Positions 1-8,295 of a stretch of DNA of 64,000 nt are shown here, in pieces. Each line of letters opens with the position of its first letter. Position 1 is the first letter of the stretch. The notes beneath the pieces are model-generated. The model was not told where the DNA came from and searched no databases. It saw only the letters and a list, made by a program, of their open reading frames with translations. Origin of the DNA: Palleniella intestinalis (lineage in GTDB: Bacteria; Bacteroidota; Bacteroidia; Bacteroidales; Bacteroidaceae); NCBI RefSeq assembly GCF_013166595.1, contig NZ_JABKKG010000004.1, forward strand, positions 248,001-312,000, in the 5' to 3' direction. Made by a program: the position numbers and the translations under genes.

Positions 1-401
1 CTGTCGTGGTCGAACGCCAGTTGCGGTATCTCATCAAGGTTGAACCATCGTGCGTTGGCAGCGTCATCGCCTCCATGGACTTCCGACATTTTCACCAAAG
101 CGAGGAACGCAACGGAGATGACCCTTTCGCGAGGGTCACGCTGCGGGTCGGAGAAGCAATAGAACTGCTCTATCATGTTTGTTTCCAATCCGGTCTCCTC
201 CCTAAGTTCGCGCCTCGCCCCCTCCTCCACCGACTCATCCATTTTGACGAATCCACCGGGAAACGCCCATTTCCCTTTGTACGGTTCAAGCCCGCGTTCT
301 ATGAGCAGGACCTTCAGTTTCATGTCCTCGTAACCGAATATCACACAGTCGGTTGTGACAGACGGATGCGGATACTTATAACAGTAGTTTTTCTCTTCCA
401 T
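1..401 (-). CDS. Nudix-domain protein, probable NrtR-type regulator (3' end cut by window)
   Basis: The 133 visible residues hold a complete Nudix box near residues 49-71 (GGFVKMDE, then REL.EETGL). They end in LAFDHD, which in NrtR-type proteins precedes a C-terminal winged helix that binds DNA. That part lies outside the window, so the regulator role is inferred. Such proteins usually bind ADP-ribose-like or sugar-derived ligands rather than hydrolysing them, but a plain Nudix hydrolase cannot be excluded. The start is the ATG at 401, 27 bases below a consensus -7 element. An inverted repeat brackets the promoter and could be an autoregulatory operator. Confidence 0.75.
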   Translation of the reverse strand, partial: MEEKNYCYKYPHPSVTTDCVIFGYEDMKLKVLLIERGLEPYKGKWAFPGGFVKMDESVEEGARRELREETGLETNMIEQFYCFSDPQRDPRERVISVAFLALVKMSEVHGGDDAANARWFNLDEIPQLAFDHD

Positions 402-406
402 AACAT

Positions 407-487
407 CTCTTGTGTAGAAATTACGCTGCAAAGATACATTCTTTATCTGACACTGCCAAATATTTCAGGGTAGAATTTACACAAGAG
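407..487. promoter_or_regulatory. Inverted repeat bracketing the Nudix-gene promoter
   Basis: CTCTTGTGTAGAAATT at 407-422 matches the reverse complement of AATTTACACAAGAG at 474-487, apart from extra bases in the left arm. The arms lie on either side of the promoter at 429-459, one near the expected transcription start and one upstream of -33. This arrangement suits an operator bound at two half-sites or by looping. The rest of the 402-691 gap shows no gene. Confidence 0.5.
429..459 (-). promoter_or_regulatory. Bacteroidetes promoter for the Nudix gene
   Basis: On the minus strand the -7 element is TATCTTTG (429-436) and the -33 element is TTG (457-459), 20 bases apart, which is the full consensus for the phylum. 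Confidence 0.8.
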
Positions 488-633
488 TGCGGAATTTGTT
501 CATTAAAGGGCATAGAAAGACAGATTCACATCTTATATTTTTTTATTGTGTTGGCAAAAGCAACAAAGCCCTTGTATATTAGCATGTTGAAAGTTTATGA
601 AATATACAACAATTAAATTTTATAGCTGAAAAG

Positions 634-664
634 TTGTGCATACCATTGATTTTTATTAATTTTG
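634..664 (+). promoter_or_regulatory. Bacteroidetes promoter for the DUF3795 operon
   Basis: TTG at 634-636 and TAATTTTG at 657-664 are 20 bases apart. Transcription should begin near 671, which rules out the TTG codon at 662 as a start and points to the ATG at 692. Confidence 0.8.
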
Positions 665-691
665 CATTCGGATAAACGAAAACAAAATAGT

Positions 692-1036
692 ATGAAACCT
701 GTTGAGAACAATGCAGAGCTGATTGCCGGCTGCGGACTTTATTGTGGTGCTTGCCGTAAGCATCTTTCCGGGAAATGTCCGGGCTGCCGTGAGAATGAGT
801 CCGCATCATGGTGCAAAACAAGGAAGTGTGTCTATGGTCAGGGATTCCGTACTTGTGCAGAATGCGGAATGAATGTCACGGAGTGCAAAGTCTATTCCAA
901 TTTCATGGCAAAAGTGTTTGCATTTATCTTCAGGTCCGACCGTCCCGCTTGCATCCGTTTCATAAAGGAGCATGGTGAGCAGGCTTTTGCTGAAGAGATG
1001 ACACAGAGAAAATGCCAAACGATAAAGAAGAAATAA
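692..1036 (+). CDS. DUF3795 family cysteine-rich protein
   Basis: This 114-residue protein carries many cysteines in CxxC-type pairs (CGLYCGAC, CPGC, CAEC), the pattern of DUF3795, a small family thought to bind a metal or Fe-S cluster. No enzymatic role is established. The ATG at 692 is chosen because an in-frame TTG at 662 overlaps the -7 promoter element. A tautomerase gene follows 8 bases later and then a GNAT gene, so the three form one small operon. There is no signal peptide, so the protein should be cytoplasmic. Confidence 0.8.
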   Translation: MKPVENNAELIAGCGLYCGACRKHLSGKCPGCRENESASWCKTRKCVYGQGFRTCAECGMNVTECKVYSNFMAKVFAFIFRSDRPACIRFIKEHGEQAFAEEMTQRKCQTIKKK

Positions 1037-1044
1037 TAGAGAAT

Positions 1045-1245
1045 ATGCCATACATATCCATTGAAAGCGGCATACTGACCGCAGGACAAAAGAAAGAGCT
1101 TATCGAGCGGCTCACGGCTACGGCTTCCGAGATTACCAATATCCCGGAGCAGTTCTTCACCGTTACCATAAAGGAATTGCCGGATGAGAATTTCGGCATC
1201 GGTGGCAAGTCGATCGATGAAATAAAGCGTGATTACAGGCCATGA
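1045..1245 (+). CDS. 4-oxalocrotonate tautomerase family protein
   Basis: The start is fixed by chemistry: the family uses an N-terminal proline exposed when Met is removed, and only the ATG at 1045 gives Met-Pro (MPYISIESG). A longer reading frame opens at 1012 but would bury that proline. The 66-residue length is normal for 4-OT monomers, which assemble as hexamers and catalyse keto-enol tautomerisation. The substrate here is unknown. The stop overlaps the next gene's ATG (ATGA), suggesting translational coupling. Confidence 0.85.
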   Translation: MPYISIESGILTAGQKKELIERLTATASEITNIPEQFFTVTIKELPDENFGIGGKSIDEIKRDYRP

Positions 1246-1796
1246 ACGTGCGATTGAGAGAATTTCATCCGGCTGATGCAAACATTATTGCCGGATGGCT
1301 GAAAAGCGAACACCTCATGCGGCAATGGTGTGCCGACAGGTATCCGCGTTACCCTGTCACGGCAGAAGATATGAAAATGTATTATCGCAAGTTCATAGAT
1401 GGCCATTCGTCAATGGCTTTTACAATGGTTTCCGATGAAGAGGTTGTTGGATATGTGACATTACGACGCCCGTCAGCAGATGAGGCGGAATGGCGTCTTG
1501 GCTTTGTTATTGTCGATGATTCAAGGCGAGGTCTCGGTTTGGGCAAGATGCTTGTCGGCATGGCTGTTGACTATGCTTGCAAAGAATTAGGTGCAACCAA
1601 AATATCGCTTGGCGTGTTTGAAAACAATCCCTCTGCAATACGTTGTTATGAAGCAGCAGGATTCAAGCAGGTACAAAGAGAAAGTATCGAAAGCTACTAT
1701 TGCCTTGGCGAGACTTGGAATTGCATAGAAATGGAGTTGACGGAATCTCATATCGAACACCATGCGAATAGGTTTTCATGCGGATTCAGAAGATGA
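1242..1796 (+). CDS. GNAT family N-acetyltransferase
   Basis: This 184-residue protein has the GNAT fold signature: a beta-strand segment (VGYVTL), then the acetyl-CoA loop RRGLGLGKML near residue 92, and the late motif NPSAIRCYEAAGF. It most resembles RimI/RimL-like acetyltransferases, which modify a protein or small-molecule amine; the substrate cannot be read from sequence. It overlaps the tautomerase gene by 4 bases and closes the operon. The last 15 residues are a basic, cysteine-containing tail beyond the usual domain end. Confidence 0.85.
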   Translation: MNVRLREFHPADANIIAGWLKSEHLMRQWCADRYPRYPVTAEDMKMYYRKFIDGHSSMAFTMVSDEEVVGYVTLRRPSADEAEWRLGFVIVDDSRRGLGLGKMLVGMAVDYACKELGATKISLGVFENNPSAIRCYEAAGFKQVQRESIESYYCLGETWNCIEMELTESHIEHHANRFSCGFRR

Positions 1797-1880
1797 TTTA
1801 TGTTATCTTTCACATAGGTCAGAATTGCAATGTGGTGTGTGAAACTGATACTAAGGAATGGGATTATAGGGAAATCCCCA

Positions 1881-1983
1881 CAATTCGTCAGTTGAAACTG
1901 ACGAATTGCATCTTGCTCAGTTTGAGACGTTTGTAGATGAAGTTCTTGACGAACTGATGAAATGTGTTTTAATTCGTCAGTTG
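1881..1983. repeat. Perfect 13-bp palindrome with a third half-copy
   Basis: CAATTCGTCAGTT (1881-1893) and its exact reverse complement (1896-1908) are separated by only GA. A third copy, AATTCGTCAGTTG, lies at 1971-1983 at the end of the DUF1016 remnant. The palindrome could form a hairpin or bind a dimeric protein. It sits in a 370-base gap (1797-2166) otherwise filled by decayed coding sequence. Confidence 0.6.
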
Positions 1984-1987
1984 TAAC

Positions 1988-2122
1988 CTATGCTATAAAT
2001 GCCAATTGCTCTTGGTTAACCGACTTTGCTGCACGAGCCTGACTTTGCAATATAGCGGTTTTCAATATATATACAGCATCAGTTGCTTGCTGAACTCCAT
2101 TCTTTTTGATATATTTATCCAT
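1988..2122 (-). pseudogene. Remnant of a DUF1016 (YhcG-type) PD-(D/E)XK nuclease gene
   Basis: A 44-codon minus-strand frame begins MDKYIKKNGVQQAT and contains LKTAILQSQARAAKSVNQEQ, which recalls the start of DUF1016 proteins. The frame stops after LAFIA, where intact members continue LYYGIG. The several hundred residues of nuclease domain are missing, and the sequence down to 1797 shows no recognisable continuation. I read it as a deletion relic. DUF1016 genes often sit near restriction or mobile loci, so this may mark an old insertion. It could instead be a small orphan gene. Confidence 0.5.
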
Positions 2123-2166
2123 AGTAATAGCTTTTTATGTATTGAAAACTGTGTTCCCATATTTGC

Positions 2167-3516
2167 CTATACTATCGGCAGACTTATGCCATTGATTTTC
2201 TGATAGATGTCGAGGGCATAGATGTCCGTCATTCCTGAGATGTAGTCTATCACTGCAAGGATGCGCGTCTCAAGGTCTTCGGCTTCAATGTCGTACTGGG
2301 ATGACACACGGCGGATGAGCTGGCGGGAGTAGAAACGGTCGGGATAGACAGCGGCTTCCACCATCTGTTCCATGAGAGTCTCCATGATTTTGTAACCCGA
2401 AAGCTCGATGTCGAGGACAGGCTTGCTGCTGTAAATCTTTTTCTGCGAAACCTTCTGGCAGCGTTTGTAGGCTGAGAGGGGCAGCTCGGGAATGGAATCC
2501 ATGAGGCTGCCATGGAACTCTCCGCGCAGGATGTCCTGCTCATGGGTGGTAAACACATCGGCGCAAAGGCTTTCAAGAAGCCCGATGACACGCGCTCTCA
2601 TGTAGATGACCTGCTCGTTGCTGTCCGTTATCCCTTCATCATCGATGCGCTTGCGGATGCTCTCCTGTGTCTCCTTGTCAAAGAATCCGAGCAGAAGGGA
2701 ACTTGTCTCCTCAAAGGAAAGAATCTTCAGTTTGTGGGCATCCTCAATGTCCATTATCTCATAACAGATGTCATCCGCAGCCTCCACAAGATAGACCAAA
2801 GGATGGCGGAGCTTGTAACAGCCAAGGTCGGTGGCGATTTTGCGATAGATTTGCGCATCATCGTTGAAGAATCCGAACTTTCCTTTGCCACAGTATTGTG
2901 CGCCGGGAGCGTCGCAGACTGTGCCTTTTTCCGCCATACGGCTCTCGCAAGGATACTTTATTATGGATGCGAGAGTGGTGTATGTCATCACGAAACCACC
3001 CTCACGGCGTCCCTTGAACCTGTGGGCGAGAAGGCGGAAACCATTGGCGTTGCCCTCAAAGTGCGTGATGTCGTCCCACAGTTCGCGGCTTATCATCTCA
3101 CGGATGTACTTGCCCTTGCCCTCGGTGAAGAATGTCTGTATAGCCTTCTCTCCCGAATGGCCGAAAGGAGGGTTGCCCATGTCGTGGGCAAGGCAGGCGG
3201 TGGCCACGATGGTGCCTATCTCCTGGAACAATGTGTCCTGCAGTTCCGGATGTATGGCGGTAAGCGCGCGTGCCACGTCGTTGCCGAGTGACATGCCCAC
3301 GCTTGCCACTTCGAGCGAGTGGGTCAGGCGGTTATGCACGAAGATGCTTCCCGGGAGCGGGAAGACCTGTGTCTTGTTCTGCATGCGGCGGAAAGGGGCG
3401 GAGAATATGAGCCTGTCATAATCGCGCTTGAACTCAGAGCGTTCATCGTGGCGCTCAATATGCCGTGCCTCCTGTCCGAGGCGCTTCGTCGAAATAAGTT
3501 GTTGCCAGTTCATCAT
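2167..3516 (-). CDS. dgt: dGTP triphosphohydrolase (dGTPase)
   Basis: This 449-residue HD-domain enzyme hydrolyses dGTP to deoxyguanosine and tripolyphosphate, adjusting dNTP pools. The metal-binding set is visible: His66 in HNRLTHSLE, the His111-Asp112 pair in LAHDMGNPPFGH, and a downstream Asp in LVEAADDICYEIMD. Length matches the family. The start is one of two adjacent ATGs (3516 or 3513). The -7 element ends only five bases upstream, so the mRNA should have almost no leader. Divergent dut, another dNTP-pool enzyme, makes the pair functionally coherent. Confidence 0.92.
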   Translation of the reverse strand: MMNWQQLISTKRLGQEARHIERHDERSEFKRDYDRLIFSAPFRRMQNKTQVFPLPGSIFVHNRLTHSLEVASVGMSLGNDVARALTAIHPELQDTLFQEIGTIVATACLAHDMGNPPFGHSGEKAIQTFFTEGKGKYIREMISRELWDDITHFEGNANGFRLLAHRFKGRREGGFVMTYTTLASIIKYPCESRMAEKGTVCDAPGAQYCGKGKFGFFNDDAQIYRKIATDLGCYKLRHPLVYLVEAADDICYEIMDIEDAHKLKILSFEETSSLLLGFFDKETQESIRKRIDDEGITDSNEQVIYMRARVIGLLESLCADVFTTHEQDILRGEFHGSLMDSIPELPLSAYKRCQKVSQKKIYSSKPVLDIELSGYKIMETLMEQMVEAAVYPDRFYSRQLIRRVSSQYDIEAEDLETRILAVIDYISGMTDIYALDIYQKINGISLPIV

Positions 3517-3520
3517 GATG

Positions 3521-3528
3521 CAAAAGTA
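3521..3528 (-). promoter_or_regulatory. -7 element of dgt, implying a leaderless transcript
   Basis: The minus strand reads TACTTTTG at 3528-3521, immediately before CATCATGATG. Initiation 4-7 bases below would fall on or next to the first ATG. No matching TTG is seen at -33. Confidence 0.55.
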
Positions 3529-3569
3529 GTAAAATAAATTAAGAATTAAGCATTATGGATTGACATTTC

Positions 3570-3600
3570 TTGCGTTATTCGGGAAAAAACAGTAAATTTG
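3570..3600 (+). promoter_or_regulatory. Bacteroidetes promoter for the dut operon
   Basis: TTG at 3570-3572 and TAAATTTG at 3593-3600 are spaced by exactly 20 bases. Confidence 0.8.
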
Positions 3601-3636
3601 CACTTTATATATGATATAATGCAAACAGAAAGAAAG

Positions 3637-4074
3637 ATGTTAGAGGTAAAGATAATCAACAAGGGACATCACGAGCTCCCTGCTTATGCCACGGAACAGA
3701 GTGCGGGAATGGACCTGCGTGCCAATCTTGACGAGCCGATTGTGCTCCGTCCGTTGCAGCGCGCGATAGTCAAAACGGGACTGTTCATGGCTCTTCCTGC
3801 CGGCTATGAGGCGCAGGTGCGCCCACGTTCGGGACTGGCACTGAAGCACGGCATAACGGTCTTGAACTCTCCGGGCACAATAGATGCCGACTACCGGGGA
3901 GAGATTGGTGTGCTGCTGGTGAACCTGAGTGACAAGGATTTTACGATCAACGACGGTGAGCGTATCGCCCAGATGGTCATAGCAAAGCACGAGACAGTGG
4001 AGTTCGTTGCTGTTGACGAACTGGATGAGACAGAACGCGGCGCAGGAGGCTACGGCCACACCGGTGTGAAGTGA
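3637..4074 (+). CDS. dut: dUTP diphosphatase (dUTPase)
   Basis: All five trimeric dUTPase motifs are present in 145 residues: AGMDL (about 23), PRSGLA (about 62), [10 protein letters not shown] (about 80), GERIAQMV, and the C-terminal arm [10 protein letters not shown]. The enzyme converts dUTP to dUMP, keeping uracil out of DNA and feeding dTMP synthesis. I chose the ATG at 3637, which gives the usual MLEVKI start. An ATG at 3619 would add six residues, and a TTG at 3598 overlaps the -7 element. The TPR gene follows 22 bases later in the same direction. Confidence 0.95.
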   Translation: MLEVKIINKGHHELPAYATEQSAGMDLRANLDEPIVLRPLQRAIVKTGLFMALPAGYEAQVRPRSGLALKHGITVLNSPGTIDADYRGEIGVLLVNLSDKDFTINDGERIAQMVIAKHETVEFVAVDELDETERGAGGYGHTGVK

Positions 4075-4096
4075 TTGCAAGGATTTTTTTCTTGAT

Positions 4097-5776
4097 ATGA
4101 TGAATGGATTGATATGTAAACATGGAGGTTTGAAAAGGGCTTTTGCCGCGATGCTTCTCGGCATTGTGGCGATGGTCACTTTTGCCGATGACTACCTTGA
4201 AAAGGGAGGATTCACCGAGGAGGAGAAGAACAGTTACAAGTACATCTTCCTTGGCGCTGTGACGCGTCTTAATGTCGGCGACACCGACTCTGCCATGGTT
4301 CTGCTGGAGCGTTGCCGGGAAATGAATCCGGAAGCCTCAGAGACTTATTTCTTCCTTGCCGACTGTTACCGTCAGAAAGGGCAGGACTCGCTGAAAGTCG
4401 TGATGATGCGCAAGGCCGCAGAGCTTAGTCCGGGCAACATCACGTACAAGGAAGCGCTGCTTCCTGTCTATCTTGACAACAACGAGATTGACAGTGCCAT
4501 ATCTGTCGCCGAGGAGATCGTGCGCGGCACTCCGGAGCGTACCGACATGCTTCATCTGCTCCTGCAGATTTATTCCTACAAGAAGGACAATGCCAAATGC
4601 CTTGAGACGCTCAACCGTCTTGAGACTCAGGACGGGCAGACGGAGCAGACTACCATGACAAAGGTGCAGCTGTACAGCAACATGGGTGAGGACAAGAAGG
4701 CTTACCATGAACTGAAAGCCCTTGTAGACAACCACCCTCTGGACCTCAACTACCGCGTGATGATGGGCAACTGGCTGCTCGGAAAGAACAAAAAGAAGGA
4801 AGCCATGGCAGAATACAGTGCTGTTCTCCGTGAAGACCCTGACAATGAGGCTGCACAAATGTCCTTGATGGATTATTACAGCAGTGAGGGACAGGAGAAC
4901 ATTGCTGACACTCTCCGCAACAGAATACTTCTCAGCCCGAAGACACAACAATCGACACGCCTTCTCCTTCTCAAGCAGTACATCCGACGGCAGGAACAGG
5001 CGACGACGGACTCCACGGCGGTTCTTGCCCTGTTTGACAAAATACTCGAAAGCAAACAGACTGACACGCAGGTCATGGAACTCAAACTTGCCTACATGAC
5101 CATGAAGCACATGCCGGAGGATTCCATAAGGACTGTGCTGCAACAGATACTTGACCTTCGCCCGGAACATGCCCAGGCGCGCTTCGAACTGATAAAGATG
5201 GCATGGGGAAAAGGGGAGCATGAGGAGATGATACGCCTTGCAAAGCCTGCCTTGCAGTATAATCCCGACGAATGGGCGTTCAGCTATTTCCTCGGTGTGG
5301 GTTATTTCCTTAACGATCAGACGAAGGAATGTGTGGAAGCTCTCATAAAGGCTTCGGAGCATGTCGATGAGGCAAAGGAGAAGGAACTGGCTGTGGAGAT
5401 GTACGAACTCCTTGGCGATGCGCAGCACAAGCTGGGCAACACAAAGGAGGCGTTCGAGGCTTATGAGAACTGCCTGCGCCTTGACCCGGAGAAGATTCCG
5501 TGCCTGAACAATTACGCTTACTATCTCTCCGAGGAAAACAGAGACCTTGACAAGGCGGCTGCAATGAGCCTGAAAACAATAAAGGCGGAGCCGAACAACC
5601 CGACATACCTTGACACATACGCTTGGATCCTCTATCTTCAGGGACGCTACGAAGAGGCTAAGATTTACATGGACCTTGCCGTAAAGAACCTCAAAGAGGG
5701 TGAGGAGAAGGAAGTTTACCTCGAGCATCAGAAAGCAATAGACAAAAAACTCGCCGCCTCACAGAAAAAGAAATGA
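4097..5776 (+). CDS. Exported tetratricopeptide-repeat protein
   Basis: The 559-residue product starts with a signal peptide (LKRAFAAMLLGIVAMVTFA, cleavage after about residue 30). Tandem TPR units fill most of the rest, with helix-turn-helix pairs such as YELLGDAQHKLGNTKEAFEAY and LDTYAWILYLQGRYEEA. It should be a periplasmic or lipid-facing scaffold that binds partner proteins; the partner is unknown. The order dut, TPR, DUF4292, M23 recurs in Bacteroidales, which suggests an envelope function shared with the next two genes. The stop overlaps the next start by 4 bases. Confidence 0.8.
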   Translation: MMNGLICKHGGLKRAFAAMLLGIVAMVTFADDYLEKGGFTEEEKNSYKYIFLGAVTRLNVGDTDSAMVLLERCREMNPEASETYFFLADCYRQKGQDSLKVVMMRKAAELSPGNITYKEALLPVYLDNNEIDSAISVAEEIVRGTPERTDMLHLLLQIYSYKKDNAKCLETLNRLETQDGQTEQTTMTKVQLYSNMGEDKKAYHELKALVDNHPLDLNYRVMMGNWLLGKNKKKEAMAEYSAVLREDPDNEAAQMSLMDYYSSEGQENIADTLRNRILLSPKTQQSTRLLLLKQYIRRQEQATTDSTAVLALFDKILESKQTDTQVMELKLAYMTMKHMPEDSIRTVLQQILDLRPEHAQARFELIKMAWGKGEHEEMIRLAKPALQYNPDEWAFSYFLGVGYFLNDQTKECVEALIKASEHVDEAKEKELAVEMYELLGDAQHKLGNTKEAFEAYENCLRLDPEKIPCLNNYAYYLSEENRDLDKAAAMSLKTIKAEPNNPTYLDTYAWILYLQGRYEEAKIYMDLAVKNLKEGEEKEVYLEHQKAIDKKLAASQKKK

Positions 5777-6477
5777 CAATAAAACAAAATCCAATGAAAA
5801 TGAACATAAAGGCAACAATCTTCGCCATGGTGCTCGGACTGACACTTGCCGGTTGCGGTTCGTCAAAGCAGGTGTCACAGGAGCCTATCAAGAAAACCAC
5901 CGGAGGAACGACCGTCGCTTCTGAAACGCGTGAGGAACTTGCACGCCAAGTCGAGGTGGAGCAGAAAGCCACAGTCAACAGGTTCGTTGCTGACCTTGAC
6001 CTCGCTGTCGGTATGGACGGCAGTTCCTATAACCTCGGCGGAAAACTTGCCATGAAACGCAGCCAGGTGGTAAGGATGAACCTCACCTTCATGGGATTCA
6101 TAGAGGTGGGAATCATTGAGTTCACGCCGGATTATATACTTATTGTCAACCGCATGGGAAAGGAATACACAAAGGCTCCGTATAACTCCCTTGATGTCCT
6201 TGTCAAGAACAACATCAATTTCAAGACAGTCGAGGCCATGGCATGGAAGAACCTTTATTCGCCTGACGGCAAGAAAGTCAAGGATGCAGACTTCGGAAAG
6301 ATGATTGAACAACTCATCAACTCCAACATAAAAGGCAGCGGAAAAGTCACCGTGAAGGTGAACATCGGCGCACCGAACACAACACGCGACTTCGAGACTT
6401 ACACCTCGGTAAAGGCTAATTACAAGGAAGTGCCGGCACAGGTGCTTATGGCAAAACTCATGAGCTTTGCACAATAG
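5773..6477 (+). CDS. DUF4292 family lipoprotein
   Basis: A lipobox (LTLAGC) follows a hydrophobic stretch, so the 234-residue product should be lipidated and anchored in an envelope membrane. The remainder resembles DUF4292, a Bacteroidetes family with a LolA/LolB-like beta-barrel half; a role in lipid or lipoprotein handling is inference. The start at 5773 overlaps the TPR stop (ATGA). An ATG at 5794 gives a more typical signal peptide and may be the true start. The next gene begins 69 bases later, so the group is probably one transcription unit. Confidence 0.75.
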   Translation: MTIKQNPMKMNIKATIFAMVLGLTLAGCGSSKQVSQEPIKKTTGGTTVASETREELARQVEVEQKATVNRFVADLDLAVGMDGSSYNLGGKLAMKRSQVVRMNLTFMGFIEVGIIEFTPDYILIVNRMGKEYTKAPYNSLDVLVKNNINFKTVEAMAWKNLYSPDGKKVKDADFGKMIEQLINSNIKGSGKVTVKVNIGAPNTTRDFETYTSVKANYKEVPAQVLMAKLMSFAQ

Positions 6478-6546
6478 CATAAAAAGACATATTCCACTGA
6501 ACCCCACCCCGTAAGACCATACCACTGACAGTACCACAGACTGACA

Positions 6547-8151
6547 ATGAAGAGACACATACTTATCATTCTCGCAATGCTCCTCTGCCTCGGCATTCCT
6601 GCACAGCAGCGGAACGGAACGGCAAGGAAAAAGACTACGACAACCACTGCAAAAAAGCGTCCGCAAGGAAAAAGCACCAAGAAGACAACACGGGCGAAGA
6701 CAAAGAAGGCAGCACCGACAAACTCTTCCATAAAGGGACTGCAAAACAAGCGTGCGGCATTGCAGAAGCAAATCAGGGCGCAGGAAGCTGCCTTGCGACG
6801 CAACAAGGCGGACGTGAAGAAGAAACTCCACGACCTGATGATTATCTCCGGTGACATCGAGACCCGCCGCCGCAGCATCGACAGCATCAATAAGGACATC
6901 CGCGGCATACAGGGCAACATAGACATCCTTGAGAGCCAGCTCTCAACGCTCAATCTCCAGCTTCAGGACCGCCGCCGCCGGTATGTCAAGGCAATGCGCT
7001 ACATGAACCGCCACAATTCGGTTCAGGACCAGCTGATGTTCATCTTCTCCGCAAAGTCCATGACGCAGATGTACCGCCGTATGCGCTTCCTGCGTGAATA
7101 TGCCTCGTACCAGAAAGTGCAGGGTGAGCAGGTGAAGATGAAGCAGCAGCAGATAAACAAGAAGCAGGAGCAGCTTGTTGCAGTCAAGAGCGAGAAGAGC
7201 AACTTGCTCCATAAAGGAAAGAAGGAGCAGGCGGCACTGCAAGGCAAGCATGCCGAGCAGCAAGCCCTTGTCGGAAAGCTGCAGAAGCAGCAGAAGGTGA
7301 TACAGAGTGTCATCGACGAGCAGAAGAAGAAGGACGCTGCCCTTAACGCCCAGATTGACGCTGAGATAGCCAAGGAGGTGGAACGTGCCCGCCTGCGTGC
7401 CGAGGCAGAGGCCAAGAAGCGTGCCGAAGAAGAGGCCGCGGCAAGGAAAAGGGCTGCGGAGGAACTTGCGCGCAAGCAGGCTGAGGCTGCCAGAAAGGCA
7501 GAGGAGAACGCACGGCGCATAGCCGAAGCGCGTGCCCGTGAGGAGAAAGCTAAGGCTTTGGCGCGTGAGGCTGCAAAGAAAGATGCTGCTGCCAAGGTGC
7601 GTGCCGAACAGGCTGCGCGTGAGGCAGAGGCAGAGCGCGTGGCTGCAGAGCGCAAGGCGAAGGCGGAGAAAGAACGCTCGGAGAAGGCTGTGGCAGAAGC
7701 AAAGAAAGAGGCGGAGCCTGCGCTCAGAATGAGTTCTGCCGACCGCCTTGTCAGTGGCGGGTTTGAGAAGAACCGCGGGCGGTTGCCGATTCCTATCACC
7801 GGTGGTTACCGTATAGTGAGCCATTACGGGCAGTACACTGTCGAAGGGCTGCCTAATGTGCACCTTGACAATAAGGGTATAAACATCCTCGGCTCTTCCG
7901 GATGCGCCGCACGTGCCATATACGACGGCGAGGTGAGTGCCGTTTTCGGCTATGGAGGGCAGATGGTGGTCATGGTGCGCCACGGACAGTACATCTCCGT
8001 CTACTGCAACCTGCGCAGCGTAAGCGTATCGCGCGGACAGAAGGTCGCTGCAAAACAGCAGCTCGGCCTTGTCGGCAAGGACAACATCCTGCAGTTCCAG
8101 CTGCGCCGAGGCACGGCAAAACTGAATCCGGAGTCTTGGATCGGACGGTGA
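6547..8151 (+). CDS. EnvC-like murein hydrolase activator with degenerate M23 domain
   Basis: A signal peptide (to about residue 20), a Lys/Thr-rich stretch and two long coiled coils (about 58-180 and 190-390, rich in Ala/Glu/Lys) lead to a C-terminal LytM/M23 domain (about 415-534). The zinc ligands look lost: the first motif reads HLDNKGIN rather than HxGxD, and the final HxH region reads YCNL and LQFQLR rather than YxHL and LHFE. That pattern fits EnvC-type proteins, which activate an amidase at the septum instead of cutting peptidoglycan. A strong terminator follows, closing the operon that begins at dut. Confidence 0.8.
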   Translation: MKRHILIILAMLLCLGIPAQQRNGTARKKTTTTTAKKRPQGKSTKKTTRAKTKKAAPTNSSIKGLQNKRAALQKQIRAQEAALRRNKADVKKKLHDLMIISGDIETRRRSIDSINKDIRGIQGNIDILESQLSTLNLQLQDRRRRYVKAMRYMNRHNSVQDQLMFIFSAKSMTQMYRRMRFLREYASYQKVQGEQVKMKQQQINKKQEQLVAVKSEKSNLLHKGKKEQAALQGKHAEQQALVGKLQKQQKVIQSVIDEQKKKDAALNAQIDAEIAKEVERARLRAEAEAKKRAEEEAAARKRAAEELARKQAEAARKAEENARRIAEARAREEKAKALAREAAKKDAAAKVRAEQAAREAEAERVAAERKAKAEKERSEKAVAEAKKEAEPALRMSSADRLVSGGFEKNRGRLPIPITGGYRIVSHYGQYTVEGLPNVHLDNKGINILGSSGCAARAIYDGEVSAVFGYGGQMVVMVRHGQYISVYCNLRSVSVSRGQKVAAKQQLGLVGKDNILQFQLRRGTAKLNPESWIGR

Positions 8152-8175
8152 CAAAAGCATTTCATTGATGCCCAC

Positions 8176-8220
8176 ACAGCGGCAGCATATTCTGTTTTGG
8201 AATATGCTGCCGCTGTTTTT
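8176..8220 (+). terminator. Intrinsic terminator of the dut-M23 operon
   Basis: A 17-bp perfect stem (8176-8192 with 8200-8216) and a 7-base loop are followed by a T run. Confidence 0.9.
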
Positions 8221-8295
8221 ATTTTATATTCTCAATAGCGGATTTGTTCTAATACAAACGAATTGATGTCTTGAAAAAAGTGCTTCTTAACCGGC

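Noticed and set aside
6..473. 155-codon plus-strand frame at the left edge
   Set aside because: The minus strand here encodes a clear Nudix box, so the plus-strand frame is a shadow.
410..616. Small plus-strand frame of 68 codons
   Set aside because: It overlaps the Nudix-gene promoter and inverted repeat and shows no domain or promoter of its own.
2006..2203. 65-codon plus-strand frame
   Set aside because: The opposite strand carries the DUF1016 remnant and the end of dgt, which explain the sequence.
4337..5728. 463-codon minus-strand frame opposite the TPR gene
   Set aside because: It has no promoter, no recognisable domain and overlaps a gene with clear TPR motifs; long antisense frames arise from codon bias.
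6478..6546. CCACTGA/ACC words before the EnvC-like gene as another array
   Set aside because: The words recur but at no fixed period, so it does not meet the standard of the other arrays.
6943..8175. 410-codon minus-strand frame opposite the EnvC-like gene
   Set aside because: Its Leu/Ser-rich sequence mirrors the Ala/Glu/Lys coiled coil on the plus strand.
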